Of a stretch of 64,000 bases of DNA, positions 46,943-58,619 are shown piece by piece. This DNA comes from Babylonia areolata. Taxonomy: Eukaryota > Mollusca > Gastropoda > Neogastropoda > Buccinidae. The notes below the pieces were generated by a model. The model was not told the DNA's origin. It searched no databases and worked only from the letters and a program-made list of their open reading frames with translations. Each line of letters starts with the position of its first letter. Positions within the stretch are counted from its first letter, which is position 1. The stretch covers positions 23,422,935 to 23,486,934 of the forward strand of contig NC_134876.1 of assembly GCF_041734735.1 (NCBI RefSeq). Reading direction: 5' to 3'. A program made the position numbers and the translations under genes.

Positions 46943-49425
46943 TTGAACAACACTGACATGTTTGTTTAGAACCACTACCCCGATCCCTCAACACCCCTAT
47001 CACTGAACAACACTGACATGTTTGCGTATAACCACCCTCCCTCTGCACCCCTAGACAACACTGAGATGTTTGTGCATAACTACCCTCCCTCAACACCCCT
47101 GAACAACACTGACATGTTTGTGTAGAACCACCCTCACCCTCAACACCCCTGAACAGCACTGACATGTTTGTGTAGAACCACCCCCTTCCTCAACACCCCT
47201 GAACAACACTGACATGTTTGTGTAGAACCACCATCCCTCAACACCCCTGAACAACACTGACATGTTTGTGTAGAACCACCCCCTCCCTCAACACCCCTGA
47301 TCAACACTGACATGTTTGTGTAAAACCACCCCCTCCCTCAACACCCCTGAACAAGACTGACATGTTTGTGTAGAACCACCCGTCCCTCAACACCCCTGAA
47401 CAACACTGGCATGTTTGTGTAGAACCACCTTCCCTCAACACCCCTGAACAACACTGACATGTTTGTGGAGAACCACCCCCTCTCTCAACAGCCCTGAACA
47501 ACACTGACATGTTTGTGTAGAACCACCCCCTCTCTCAACACTGCTGAACAACACTGACATGTTTGTGTAAAACCACCCCTCCCTCAACACCCCTGAACAA
47601 CACTGACATGTTTGTGTAGAACCACCTTCCCTCAACACCCCTGGACAACACTGACATGTTTGTGTAGAACCACCCTCACCCTCAACACCCCTGAACAACA
47701 CTGACATGTTTGTGTAGAACCACCACCACCCCTCAACACCCCTGAACAACACTGACATGTTTGTGTAGAACCACCTTTCCTCAACACCCCTGAACAATAC
47801 TGACATGTTTGTGTAGAACCACACCCTCCCTCAACACCCCTGAACAACACTGACATGTTTGTGTAGAACCACCCCCTCTCTCAACACCTCTGAACAACAC
47901 TGACATGTTTGTGTAAAACCACCCCTCCCTCAACACCCCTGAACAACACTGACATGTTTGTGTAGAACCACCTTCCCTCAACACCCCTGAACAACACTGA
48001 CATGTTTGTGGAGAACTACCCCCTCTCTCAACAGCCCTGAACAACACTGATATGTTTGTGTAGAACCACCCCCTCTCTCAACACTGCTGAACAACACTGA
48101 CATGTTTGTGTAAAACCACCCCTCCCTCAACACCCCTGAACAACACTGACATGTTTGTGTAGAACCACCTTCCCTCAACACCCCTGGACAACACTGACAT
48201 GTTTGTGTAGAACCACCCTCACCCTCAACACCCCTGAACAACACTGACATGTTTGTGTAGAACCACCACCACCCCTCAACACCCCTGAACAGCACTGACA
48301 TGTTTGTGTAGAACCACCTTTCCTCAACACCCCTGAACAATACTGACATGTTTGTGTAGAACCACACCCTCCCTCAACACCCCTGAACAACACTGACATG
48401 TTTGTGTAGAACCACCCCCTCTCTCAACACCTCTGAACAACACTGACATGTTTGTGTAAAACCACCCCTCCCTCAACACCCCTGAACAACACTGACATGT
48501 TTGTGTAGAACCACCTTCCCTCAACACCCCTGAACAACACTGACATGTTTGTGTAGAACCACCACCACCCCTCAACACCCCTGAACAACACTGACATGTT
48601 TGTGTAGAACCACACCCTCCCTCAACACCCCTGAACAACACTGACATGTTTGTGGAGAACCACCATCCCTCAACACCCCTGAACAACACTGGAATGTTTG
48701 TGTAGAACCACCCCCTCCCTCAACACCCCTGATCAACATTGACATGTTTGTGTAAAACCACCCCTCCCTCAACACCCCTGAACAAGACTGACATGTTTGT
48801 GTAGAACCACCCCCTCCCCCAACACCCCTGAACAACACTGACATGTTTGTGTAGAACCACCCTCCCTCTGCACCCCTAGACAACACTGAGATGTTTGTGT
48901 AGAACCACCATCCCTCAACACCCCTGAACAACACTGACATGTTTGTGTAGAACCACCACCACCCCTCAACACCTCTGAACAACACTGACATGTTTGTGTA
49001 GAACCACTTTTCCTCAACACCCCTGAACAATACTGACATGTTTGTGTAGAACCACCACCACCCCTCAACACCCCTGAACAACACTGACATGTTTGTGGAG
49101 AACCACCATCCCTCAACACCCCTGAACAACACTGACATGTTTGTGGAGAACCACCCCCTCCCTCAACACCCCTGAACAACACTGACATGTTTGTGTAAAA
49201 CCACCCCCTCCCTCAACACCCCTGAACAAAACTGACATGTTTGTGTAGAACCACCCCCTCCCTCAACACCCCTGAACAACACTGGCATGTTTGTGTAGAA
49301 TCACCCCCTCCCTCAACACCCCTGAACAACACTGACATGTTTGTGTAGAACCACCCCCTCCCTCAACACCCCTGAACCACACTGGCATGTTAGTGTAGAA
49401 CCAGCCTCCCTCAACACCCCTAAAC
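46943..49425 (-). repeat. ~50-bp minisatellite, about 50 copies, with 543-bp higher-order repeat
   Basis: The plus-strand unit is built from CTGACATGTTTGTGTAGAAC, CACC with a variable C/T run, and TCAACACCCCTGAACAACA. Unit length varies around 47-53 bp in the CCCCCTCCC part. Segments at about 47435-47860 and 47978-48400 repeat almost exactly at an offset of 543 bp, a higher-order duplication. Two minus-strand frames are nearly stop-free (MSVLFRGVEG and TCQCCSGVL peptides). These are properties of the repeat and not evidence of a gene. Confidence 0.95.
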
Positions 49426-50538
49426 TACCGATCTTCTACTACAGTACATGAATCTGCCCGAACGTTCTGACACCAAACTGAAACTGGTGACAAACGTTGC
49501 CAGGGTTGGGGAGGGGAGGGGAGGGAAGGGGAGGGGAGGGGGTCACGTGCACAAGTCCCGCCCTCTGTGTGACTTCACTGATCCTCCCTCCACCTCTTCC
49601 ATGGACAGTCCCATATTGTCGCTAGAAAAGAAGATTCAGAAAGCGGAAATGGAGGAAAAGGCTTTTTCATATTTTGAACCCAGTAAAGGGGCAGGCTTTT
49701 CAGGGTGTCACCTATGTTGCATTGGTCACGTGGTTCCTCCAAGAAACTGTTGAGGACGTCACCTATGCTGCATTGGTCACATGGTCCCTCCAAGGAACTG
49801 TTGAGGACGTCACCTATGCTGCATTGGTCACATGGTTCCTCCAAGGAACTGTTGAGGACGGAGACGGAGAGAAAGACAGAAAACAACAAGAGCAACAACA
49901 ACAAATAAACGATGGACTGACAACATTGCAGAATGGACAGGAAAGCCATTTGAAGTTACACAGACTTTGACACTCAACCAACGGACCTGCAGGAATCTGT
50001 TGAACTGTGCTCATGGAGGGATCTGGTCTGTGTGGCACCCCAATGACTCTTCACTGAGAAGAAGAAGAAGAAGAAAACGAAGAAGTAGTAGACGAAGAAG
50101 AAGGTGAAGAAGAAGAAGAAGAAGTAGACGAAGAAGAGGAAGGAGAAAAAGAAGAGGAAGAAAACGTAGAAGAAGAAGAAGAAACGAAACGGAACGAAAG
50201 AAAACGAATTTTCATTTCACGAGGATTGTGAAGACACATATGTGTGAGTGTGTGCATGTTTGGCCGCGAGCATTTGTGCGCACACGTTTGTGATCGTGCA
50301 TGCATGCATGTAGTGCTCATGCGTCTCCACGTGTGCGTGTGTGTGCTCGCGCGTCTGTACGCCGTAATTATGTGTTTGTGTGCGTGCATGCACTTGTGTG
50401 CAAGTAGGTGTGCTCGCGTGTCACCTCGTATGCAAGCGCGCTTTTGTGCGTGCGCGCATATCTTTATGTCTGTGAGCGTGCTTCCGTGGGTGCATTCACA
50501 CTCGTGTGTTTGCGCTGTGAAGGTACGTGTGTGCGCGC

Positions 50539-50578
<40 letters not shown>

Positions 50579-50715
50579 GTGTGTGTTTGTGTGCGCGTGT
50601 TTTGTGTGCGTATACGTTTGAGTGTGTTAATGTGTCTGTTTGTCTGTCTGTGTCTGTGTGTCTGTGTGCATGATATTTTCGCGAGTTTGCATTATGTGCC
50701 TGCGTGAGCGTTCTA

Positions 50716-50769
<54 letters not shown>

Positions 50770-51342
50770 TGTGTCTGTGTCTGTGCCTGTGTCGATGTCA
50801 AGAAGCGATGTTTTAGGAAGTCGATTTTGATGTGTGGCATTAAGTTTGATTTTGATGTGTAGCTTTCGCTTCTTGCCTGTGTCAGGGCACCGACCAAGTT
50901 GCGATTTGCACGAGAATTTTGTGTTAGCTTGTAGAGGGATCTTGATATATAAAATAAATAATTTTTTTTTTAAAAAGTCGGAGTCTTTTCTTTTCTGAAA
51001 ATGCAAGAACACAGTGTGCTAAGATCGTCCGTTGACGAGAGTCGTTGTCCACCTGTCAAGGTCGTGAATTGTCAGCTGATTCGGTCAGCTTCTTCTTCTT
51101 CCCCCCCCCCGCCCCCCAACCCTCTCCCCCTACGATCCCTCCCCCTCCCTCTCTGTTTCCCCCCTCTGAGCGTGGCTTCAGTCCCACTGGCTGTGGTTCG
51201 TCAGTTGGTCACGTTGCAGAGGACGACTTTCACTCCAGCTGGTTTACTCTGGCCGTCTGGAGAGGACGCAAGGTCGACGACCCGAGGTGGACTGTGGTGT
51301 TCACTCGGCGGACGTCAATGTGACGCACTGTTTAGCCTAACC

Positions 51343-51380
<38 letters not shown>

Positions 51381-52319
51381 ACGCTTACCTTTGTCTAAGC
51401 AAGGGCAAGGAACCGGACCCTGAATCCAGTCTGGAACTATTAGGCGATGTGTTGCTTGGACATTTGTATTACTCTAAGTGAGCTTGGACAGAATGGAACA
51501 TTGTAATACTTATTAGCACTCGTATGGAGTTTGGATATGCTACCAGAATAATTATCTTTAGGTATTTATGTTTTGTTGTTGTTGTTTTTTTGTTTGTGTT
51601 TTTTTTGGGGGGAGGGAGGGTGTGTGTGGGGGGGGGGGGAGGGTTCGTCTTTTGAAGTACATGGATGGCGTGTGTACTATGATTTCATAAGATCTATTCA
51701 TGGGATTATTGTGTCGGAAATTCCTTTAGGCCATGCCTTTGTTGTGATTTTTTTTTTTTTTTTTTTTTTAGATGCTGTACCTGTGATGACAGTGCGGGAG
51801 ATTTAAGTTTGTGCAACGTACAACGATTTGTTCGTCGAAAAGTAAATGTCTCAGTGGGTGTGTGGCCCAAAGACTGAGTGGTGTGGGTAGGCCTTAAAAA
51901 GCCACGAGACAGTGATGTGAGCAAGCCCTTAGAAGCCGCAAGCTGTCACACAGGGTGGACTTGGTGAGCTTGTTTCGTTCCCTTGACGTGGGATTCGTCT
52001 TGGGCATGTGTCTTGGTTTTGTGAAGTGATTATTGTGAGTGAGCATTGGTAGGTGAGTATGTGGTACATGCATAAAGTGTGGAATGTGTGTAAAATTTGT
52101 TTAGAATAAAGGTGATTTCAATAGTAAGGATTGTGTGCGCTGCACGTGCGTGTTATTGTTGTCTGTTCTTGGTGTGGTTGAACGTGAATTTGTTAAGTCA
52201 GATAGCCCTTACAATCTCCTCATTGTTTCCCCCACACGGTGCACGTGATAGTCCGTGTCTGTGAGCATTATATTTTTGCAAACATGGATTATTTTCGCGA
52301 GCATGCATGCATGCATGTG

Positions 52320-52353
<34 letters not shown>

Positions 52354-52355
52354 CA
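49426..52355. other. Unassigned stretch with simple repeats
   Basis: A 51-bp tandem (three copies; VTYAALVTWFLQGTVED in one frame) lies at about 49714-49866. A purine-rich (GAA)n-like tract lies at 50058-50205. GT-rich sequence spans 50240-50770, a T-run is at 51347-51375, and another T-run is at 51750-51769. The block 51420-52200 has few simple repeats, ends in an AATAAA (52107) and could be a 3' UTR or a solo LTR. No domain was found. Confidence 0.45.
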
Positions 52356-52804
52356 TGTTAGGGGGTTAGGGGGTGCACGGGAGGAGTAGTACTTCTAGAG
52401 GGAGGGCTCGTCACGCTCTTCCGGGAGTGGTTCGTCCCCTGTTGGTCCCCACCGGCACCCAGTTCTCACATATGGGTCCTAGAAGCTGCTGGCATGCGGC
52501 AGCGCCCAACCCCCGGGCAACGGCTTTGACAGGCTGGCTAAACTAGGTGAGGGTAGACCGACGGGTCTCAAACCCTCAGTGAGTTAGGGCTTGTCTACCC
52601 AAGCATGTGAAGACTGGATCCAGCGGACTCTGCAGAAGAAACCTTCATGGTTCAACAGAGAGGAAGGCGGTTGCAGCAGAGCACTGTGGAGTGCTGAGGG
52701 CAGGATGAGGCACATAGGACATCCTGGTTATCCACTGCATCCGTTTCCATCTCCAGTCGTCTTGACCTCGTCTTGCCACTGGATACAGACGGTCTCGGAC
52801 AAGA
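52356..52804 (+). repeat. Unclassified repeat-like block with a short stem
   Basis: The segment carries GGGTAGAC and GTCTACCC about 40 bp apart (near 52551 and 52597), able to pair as a stem, and a stretch GAAGACTGGATCCAGCGGAC. It resembles the 5' leader of a transposable element, but I cannot name a family and see no second copy here. It abuts the 3' end of LINE C. Confidence 0.35.
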
Positions 52805-52986
52805 GAGTAAAATGAAATGAAATTATGGTGCTTAGAGCCTCGCCGACCACTAAGGCCATCTCAAGGCTATTGCCGCGTTAATAACTACTACAAGGATAAA
52901 AAAAAAAACAACAACCAATTAAAACGAGTCACCACTTCAAACTTTCCACTCCAAAGTTTAAAAAAAACTTCCATAGTTTAAAACCT

Positions 52987-55532
52987 TCAAATCTGGTTTA
53001 AAATGTTCACTTCTTTTAAGAAGTCCATCAGCGCCCACGGAGGGACATCACGAAACAAAGTCTTCAAAGAAACCGCCGTGTAATGTCTTCGTCTAACGTC
53101 ATGCAGATCCCAACAGTCAAGGAGCACGTGTTTCACGGTGAGAGGCTCATCACAGGGAATGCATCGAGGGGCCTCTTCTCCCTTCAACAAGTAAGAATGA
53201 GTAAAAAAAAGTGTGCCCCGTACGCAGTCTGCACAGCACAGACTCCTCCTTTCTGTTCTTCACCCCCGAAGGGAGGGTCTCTTTTAGGTCCGGACGGATC
53301 TGGAAGAGCTTGTTGTCCGTCTGGGTGTTCCACTCCTCTTGCCAAAGATCCTTAACGTAAGTGTTCACCTTCCGCTTCATGTCTGTATATGGTACAAAGG
53401 ATCTGGATAGTTCTTTCTTTGCAGCGTTCCTGGCCAGCAGGTCCGCCCTTTCGTCACCAGGAATGCCAACATGTCCGGGAACCCAGGCCAACACAACCTC
53501 GTATCCTTTCTTCGTTGCGAGAGTAAAATCTTCATAAAATTCCAGCAGTTTGGGATGAGTGATATTCCTGCAGGCGATCGCCTCCAGGGCTGACAAGGAG
53601 TCGGAGAAGATCATGAATCTCTTTTGTTTCGAAGAGAGAACCATTTTTACCGCCAGAACCAGTGCGGTCAGTTCCGCAGTGTACACCGAGCTGTCAGACA
53701 GGATGTGCTCCGTTGAGGGCCGGTCAGGAAAGGCGGGACAGAACGCAGATGCAGCGACTCCGTCCTCTGACTTGGAACCGTCAGTGAAGATGCTTTGAAA
53801 AGTGGGGAATTTGTGGCACAGTTCTGAAAAGCAGGTTCTGTAGGCCAGAGAACTGGTGGTGTCTTTACGGTACGAGGCCAGATCGAATCGGACCTCAGGT
53901 GTTGTAAAGGTCCACGGAGGGCTGTCAGGGAACTTAGAGAAATCCGAGATGCCACCGACATCCAGATCGGCATTTTTTAAGTGCGGCTGAATGCGGAGTC
54001 CGAGAGGAGGTATGCAGTTTGGGTTGTCTGTAAATTTCTTATCGAAAGGGTTGTTGAATACAGCGTCGTAAGCAGGGTTTGTAGGTTCAGAAAACAATTT
54101 CAAATAATAATTCAGGGTCAGCTTCAGTCTGCGGTTGGAAAGAGGCGGTTCCCCCGCCTCTGCGTACAGGCTGTGCACAGGGGTGGTGCGGAAAGCACCT
54201 AAGCTGAGACGGAGCCCTTGGTGGTGTACAGGGTCCAACAGTTTCAGGTAGGACGGTCTGGCCGAGCCGTATACTACACTTCCATAATCCAGTTTGGACC
54301 GGACCAGGGCTCTGTAGAGGTGCAAGAGAGTTCTCTTATCAGCACCCCAGTTCGTGTGTGCCACAACTCGGATGATGTTCAGGGCTTTTTGGCAAGATAC
54401 TTTCAACTGTTTAATATGGCTGAGGAAGTTCAACTTCTGATCAAAGATGACCCCTAAAAATCTGGCTTCCTTGACTGCCGGGATGGTGGATTTTCCCAGA
54501 CGGATTTCAGGGTCCGGATAGAACTGGCGAAAATTATGAAAATGGATGCATTCAGTTTTGGAGGACGAAAATGTGAAGCCATTCTCCTCTGCCCAACACT
54601 GGATTTTGTTGACGCAGAGCTGAAGCCGTTGCTGGATGCTGGCATACGTGCTGCCAGTTGCATATAAGGCAAAATCGTCCACGAACAGCGAGCTGTCCGA
54701 TCCCTTCTGAACGGATTGAACGATGTCATTAATTTTGATGCTGAAAAGAGCCGGCGACAGGATGCTCCCTTGCGGGACACCCAGCTCCTGCTCGTGAAAG
54801 TCGGACAGGGTGGTGCTGACTCTCACCTGGAATTGTCTGTCTTGTAAAAAATTATGGATGAACTGAGGCAGGTGTCCTCGGAAGCCGAGCTTGTGCAAGT
54901 CCGAGAGAATACCAAATTTCCACGTGGTATCATAAGCTTTCCCCAAGTCAAAAAATATGGCCACCACATGTTGTTTGTTTACAAAGACATTTCTTACAGT
55001 GGTTTCCAGACGAACCAGATGGTCAACGGTAGAGCGATGCTTGCGGAAACCGCACTGTTCTTTCGCCAGAAGGCCGTTGGTCTCTAGTTTCCACATCAGT
55101 CTACCGTTGACCATCTTCTCCATCAGTTTGCAGATGCAGCTGGTCAGTGCTATTGGGCGGTAGTTGGAGGGGTTCGAGGGGTCTTTTCCCCGGTTTCGGC
55201 AGCGGGATTATGAGGGCTTTCCGCCAGGAGGGTGGAGAAAAACCTGTGACCCAGATGTGGTTATAAACTTTAAGCAGGGTGTCCAAACAGGTTTGGGGAA
55301 GATGCTTTAAGAGTTTATAATGGACCTCGTCCATTCCTGGACAGGAATCCGTACAGGTCTGAAGGGCAGATTTAAGTTCATTCATTGTGAAAGGAAGGCT
55401 GTAATTCTCTGTGTTGTCGGAAAAGAAGTTACATGGTGTTTTTTTCTGACAGGTTTTTGGTTTTAAGAAACCGAGCAGATTTGTTAGCAGATCTCGAGTT
55501 CTGTTCAATTGTAGAGGCAAGCAAATTGGCAA
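52987..55532 (-). pseudogene. LINE C RT, RNase H and C-terminal zinc segment
   Basis: RT motifs: NGLLAKEQCGFRKHRSTVDH, FFDLGKAYDTTWKFG, LGVPQGSILSPALFSIKI and LFVDDFALYA (FVDD catalytic box). RNase H motifs: FTDGSKSEDG, YTAELTALVLA, FSDSLSALEA and WVPGHVGIPGDERADLLAR, so the D-E-D-D set is visible. The tail has CIPCDEPLTVKHVLLDC. The 657-codon frame 53150-55123 is intact. Frameshifts lie at about 55186 (before NYRPI) and about 53195 (before the zinc segment). Confidence 0.88.
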
Positions 55533-55603
55533 CTGCTTTCTTTTATGTGACCAGAGCGTCTGAACGTTTAAGATGATGAAAGGTTGGGCATACGTTTTTG
55601 CCC

Positions 55604-56683
55604 TTAATTCTTTTTAAAAACCCTCCACACTTTCTTCTTGGGTGTGTTGGAGGTTAAGGAAGAGCAAAAATCTCTCCATGACTTTCTCTGGCTCTTTTTA
55701 AAAACATACCTGGCTTTCGCCCTCAGCTGTTGATGGGTTCGAACGCTATCGGTCTCCGGTCTCCGAAAGACGCGTCGCTGCACTCTCTTCCGAGACTTAC
55801 GGGCTTCCCGACATTCCGCGTTGAACCAGGGCGTTCTTGGCACCTGCGGCTTGGAGGTAGACGATGGGACTGCTGCTTTGGCACAATCTAAAACGATCCG
55901 AGTCAGAGTGTCAGCAGGGTCCTTGCTTTTCAATACTGTTTCTTCCTGGAGCTCCGCTCTTATCTTCGTGGTAAAAAAACTCCAGTCTGCTTTGTCATAG
56001 TTCAGGCGGTCAGGCAGAGAGTCACCTTCTCCATCTGTGGGGCGGAGGACGACAGGAAAGTGGTCACTCCCGTGCAGATCGTCGTGCACTTTCCACTCGT
56101 AGTCCAGGACCAACAATGGATCGCAGACCGACAGATCTAAACACGAGAGCTTTCCAGAGGACAGATGAAGGTAAGTGGGAGACTTGTCGTTAAGACAGCA
56201 CAAGTCCATGTCGGAAAGAAGGTTTTCCAAGAGAAGACCTCGGGCTGATGTCATCTCACTTCCCCAGAGCGGGGAGTGTCCATTGAAGTCGCCCAACAGT
56301 AACAACGGACGTGGGAGCTGGTCGACCAGGTTCATGAGGTCCTGCCTCAGAACACGGACGGAAGGTGGAAGGTAGAGAGAGCAGACAGTGATGGTTTTCT
56401 CAAGTGTGACTCTGACTGCCACCGCCTGTAAAGGGGTGCTTAAAAGAACTGTACTGTATAAAAGGGACTTGCAAATAAAAAGAGTGACACCTCCCGTCAA
56501 TCACTCTTGCTTCGGTTGAGCAGGTTTAAAAACGGAGTTAAAACCAGAGAGAGATAAAGCCTTGCCATCTCTTTGCAGAGTCTCCTGCAGCGCCAGCACT
56601 GAAGGTTTCAAAGCACGACAAAGCAGCTGGAGTTCCTGGAAATTGGCGTAGAACCCCCGTATGTTCCAGTGGATCACTGCCAT
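55604..56683 (-). pseudogene. LINE C ORF2 start: endonuclease
   Basis: ORF2 begins at the ATG at 56683 with MAVIHWNIRGFYANFQ, only about 30 bp after the ORF1 stop, suggesting coupled translation of the two ORFs. Motifs follow in order: LALQET, GVTLFICKSLL, LLLLGDFNGHSPLWGS, LDLSVCDPLL and GSDHFPVVL. Two stops interrupt it, near 56501 and at 55604. Confidence 0.85.
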
Positions 56684-56712
56684 TAAGAAGGTTAAAAAAA
56701 TAAAGCAGCAGC

Positions 56713-57780
56713 CTATTCCATCGCTACCCCCTGCTCCTCTGCTTGCGGTGGCTCAAGGTCGGCCAGGATGGAGTATTTATTTTTATACATTAATTTTTCA
56801 GATTCCGACCGAGTCGGAATATCCACCACCTCGGCCCCTTCCGATCCCGCCGAGGCCGCAACCCTCCCCTCCTTGAGTTTTGGAGGTACGGGGGGTTTCT
56901 GGCCACCTCCACCAGCCCGAGGGCCAGGCAGATGAGAGGCGGGGCGAGGGGTGCCGGGGGGTGGGGTGGGGCGGGAGGCGGACAACGTGCCTCTGCCCGA
57001 GGTTTTCCGCTCCCGCCCAGCAGCCCCTGAGGAGTGCCGCACAGGATGGGAAGGGGTGGACACGGCGCCTCCACCCAAGGCCAACGGTTCCAACGAGGTG
57101 GGTAAGTCGTCCGTCTGCGTCCCTGTGGACGTCGTCTGGACCGCGACGTACGACGCCTTAGGCGACTCGGCCTCCACCTGTTTCTTTGCCTCAAAGAAGG
57201 ATATCTTCTTTTCTGTCTTGACCTTCTGGATTTGTTTTTCTTTTTTCCAGGCGGGGCAGTCTTTCGATGAGGACGGGTGGCCACCTCCGCAGTTCGCACA
57301 CCTGGCTGGACTGACGCAATCGCCCTGGTGCCTTCGAACAGGTGCCACACGCCTCTTCCTCCTTGCATCGGTCTCTCACGTGTCCAAATTTCTGGCATTT
57401 AAAACATCTCAGAGGGGACGGCACATACAGGCTTACACTAACTATCAGGTATCCGACCCGAATGTCCTTGGGGACATCCGGGCAGCAGAAGGTGAGGAAG
57501 AAAGTGTTGGTCGGGACTCTGTCCAACCCCTTCCTCACCGTCACCCTGTACCCGTTGGTCACTCCTTGAGAGGACAGCTCGCTCTTGATTTCAGCCTCAG
57601 ACACACCTTTCAACTCCGGGCATCTGATAACCCCCTTTGAGCAGTTGAGACCTTTGTGAGGGGAAACCTTCACCGCCCTATCCACAAAAGTGGTCGCCTT
57701 GAGAAGGAACTGTGTCTGCCTTTTGGACTCTGTCTGCACTAAAAATGCTCCGCTCCTCAGCCTCTTGATGGATTTCAGCG
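56713..57780 (-). pseudogene. LINE C ORF1: gag-like nucleic-acid-binding protein
   Basis: The N-terminal half (57739-57191) has the gag-like region with SEAEIKSELSSQGV and VPSPLRCFKCQKFGHVRDRC, the first CCHC knuckle. After a frameshift near 57300 the second knuckle CANCGGGHPSSSKDC follows, then a long Pro/Gly/Ser-rich tail to the stop at 56713. The start codon is uncertain, because the frame stays plausible back to about 57780. Confidence 0.8.
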
Positions 57781-58619
57781 TGCGGCGCCTAAAGAAGGCC
57801 GCAGAGAAAAAAAGAATGTGGAAAAGAAGGCTTGATGGGGAGCTGAGGACAGAAAAGAGGCGGTAAAAAGAAGAATAGAGAATAGCGAAAGGGACAGTGG
57901 GTCACGTTTAGTTTGGGCCTCACTCACGACCTGTTCGGCATGGGAAGCGCTATCAGGGGCATCAGTACAAAAACCACCACTTATTCAGCCCGAACAGCTA
58001 CGATGGCTATGTAGGCTGTCAATTAAGACCTGGGACCAGAGCAGCAAAACCCCAAGAAGCACTGATGCCCCCGCCGACATAGCTCGCTCGATCACTGGCC
58101 ACTAAGCCTCCCGACCATGACAAGGTAGTGACCCTCCCGGGAGAGGGTCAAGAGAACACCAACCTGACCCCCTCCAGGTTTCGGGAGGGGACAAGAGAGT
58201 GAGGTCGACGGTGCGCAACTCCTCTTCACTATAAACAAAGTCATCGCGCAAGTCATCAGTCATCCTTCATCCCATACCATCATTTTCCCCAAGCCCTGTG
58301 GCGACAGGCGAGCGACGAAGCAACAGGTGTGGGTATACTTGCAGTCGTAGCCACGGACCTGCACACAGGCGGCTCAGGCCATAGGGTCGTTTTTCACCGA
58401 CTGGAGCAGCGGTGGAGATCAGCAGCGCCCTGAGCGACTGAGCAGCCCTCTTCAGGACAGCACTGCTCACCTCCATGGCACGAGGAAGGGGCTAGAAAAG
58501 GTGCCCTAAACATTGCCTGTTCCACACCACCCTAGTCAGCATACCGCGGCTGACGGGGGCCCTACTCAAGCGGTTGACACACAAAGGAAAGAAAGAAGAA
58601 AACAAGGAGCACCCCATTG

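Larger units (their letters stand above)
52806..57960 (-). mobile_element. LINE C: nearly complete RNase-H-bearing LINE
   Basis: This element of about 5.1 kb lies on the minus strand with all parts in order: a short leader, ORF1 with two CCHC knuckles, ORF2 with endonuclease, RT, RNase H and a C-terminal zinc segment, and a 3' UTR ending in an ATTTCATTTCATTTT-type tail at about 52806-52825. Only about six disabling changes are apparent, making it one of the youngest large elements here. RNase H plus CCHC ORF1 points to the I/Jockey-type LINE group. No target duplication could be fixed because the 5' end is unclear. Confidence 0.85.

Noticed and set aside
46770-49188. Long minus-strand ORFs (up to 188 codons) rich in Cys, reading like a repetitive secreted protein
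   Set aside because: They are generated by the ~50-bp minisatellite. The same peptides appear in several frames, no start context or domain is present, and frame changes follow the unit-length variation.
49674-49970. 98-codon ORF with a threefold 17-residue repeat
   Set aside because: It is a three-copy 51-bp tandem followed by low-complexity Gln/Asn codons, with no start context, domain or second copy. It is kept only as a repeat.
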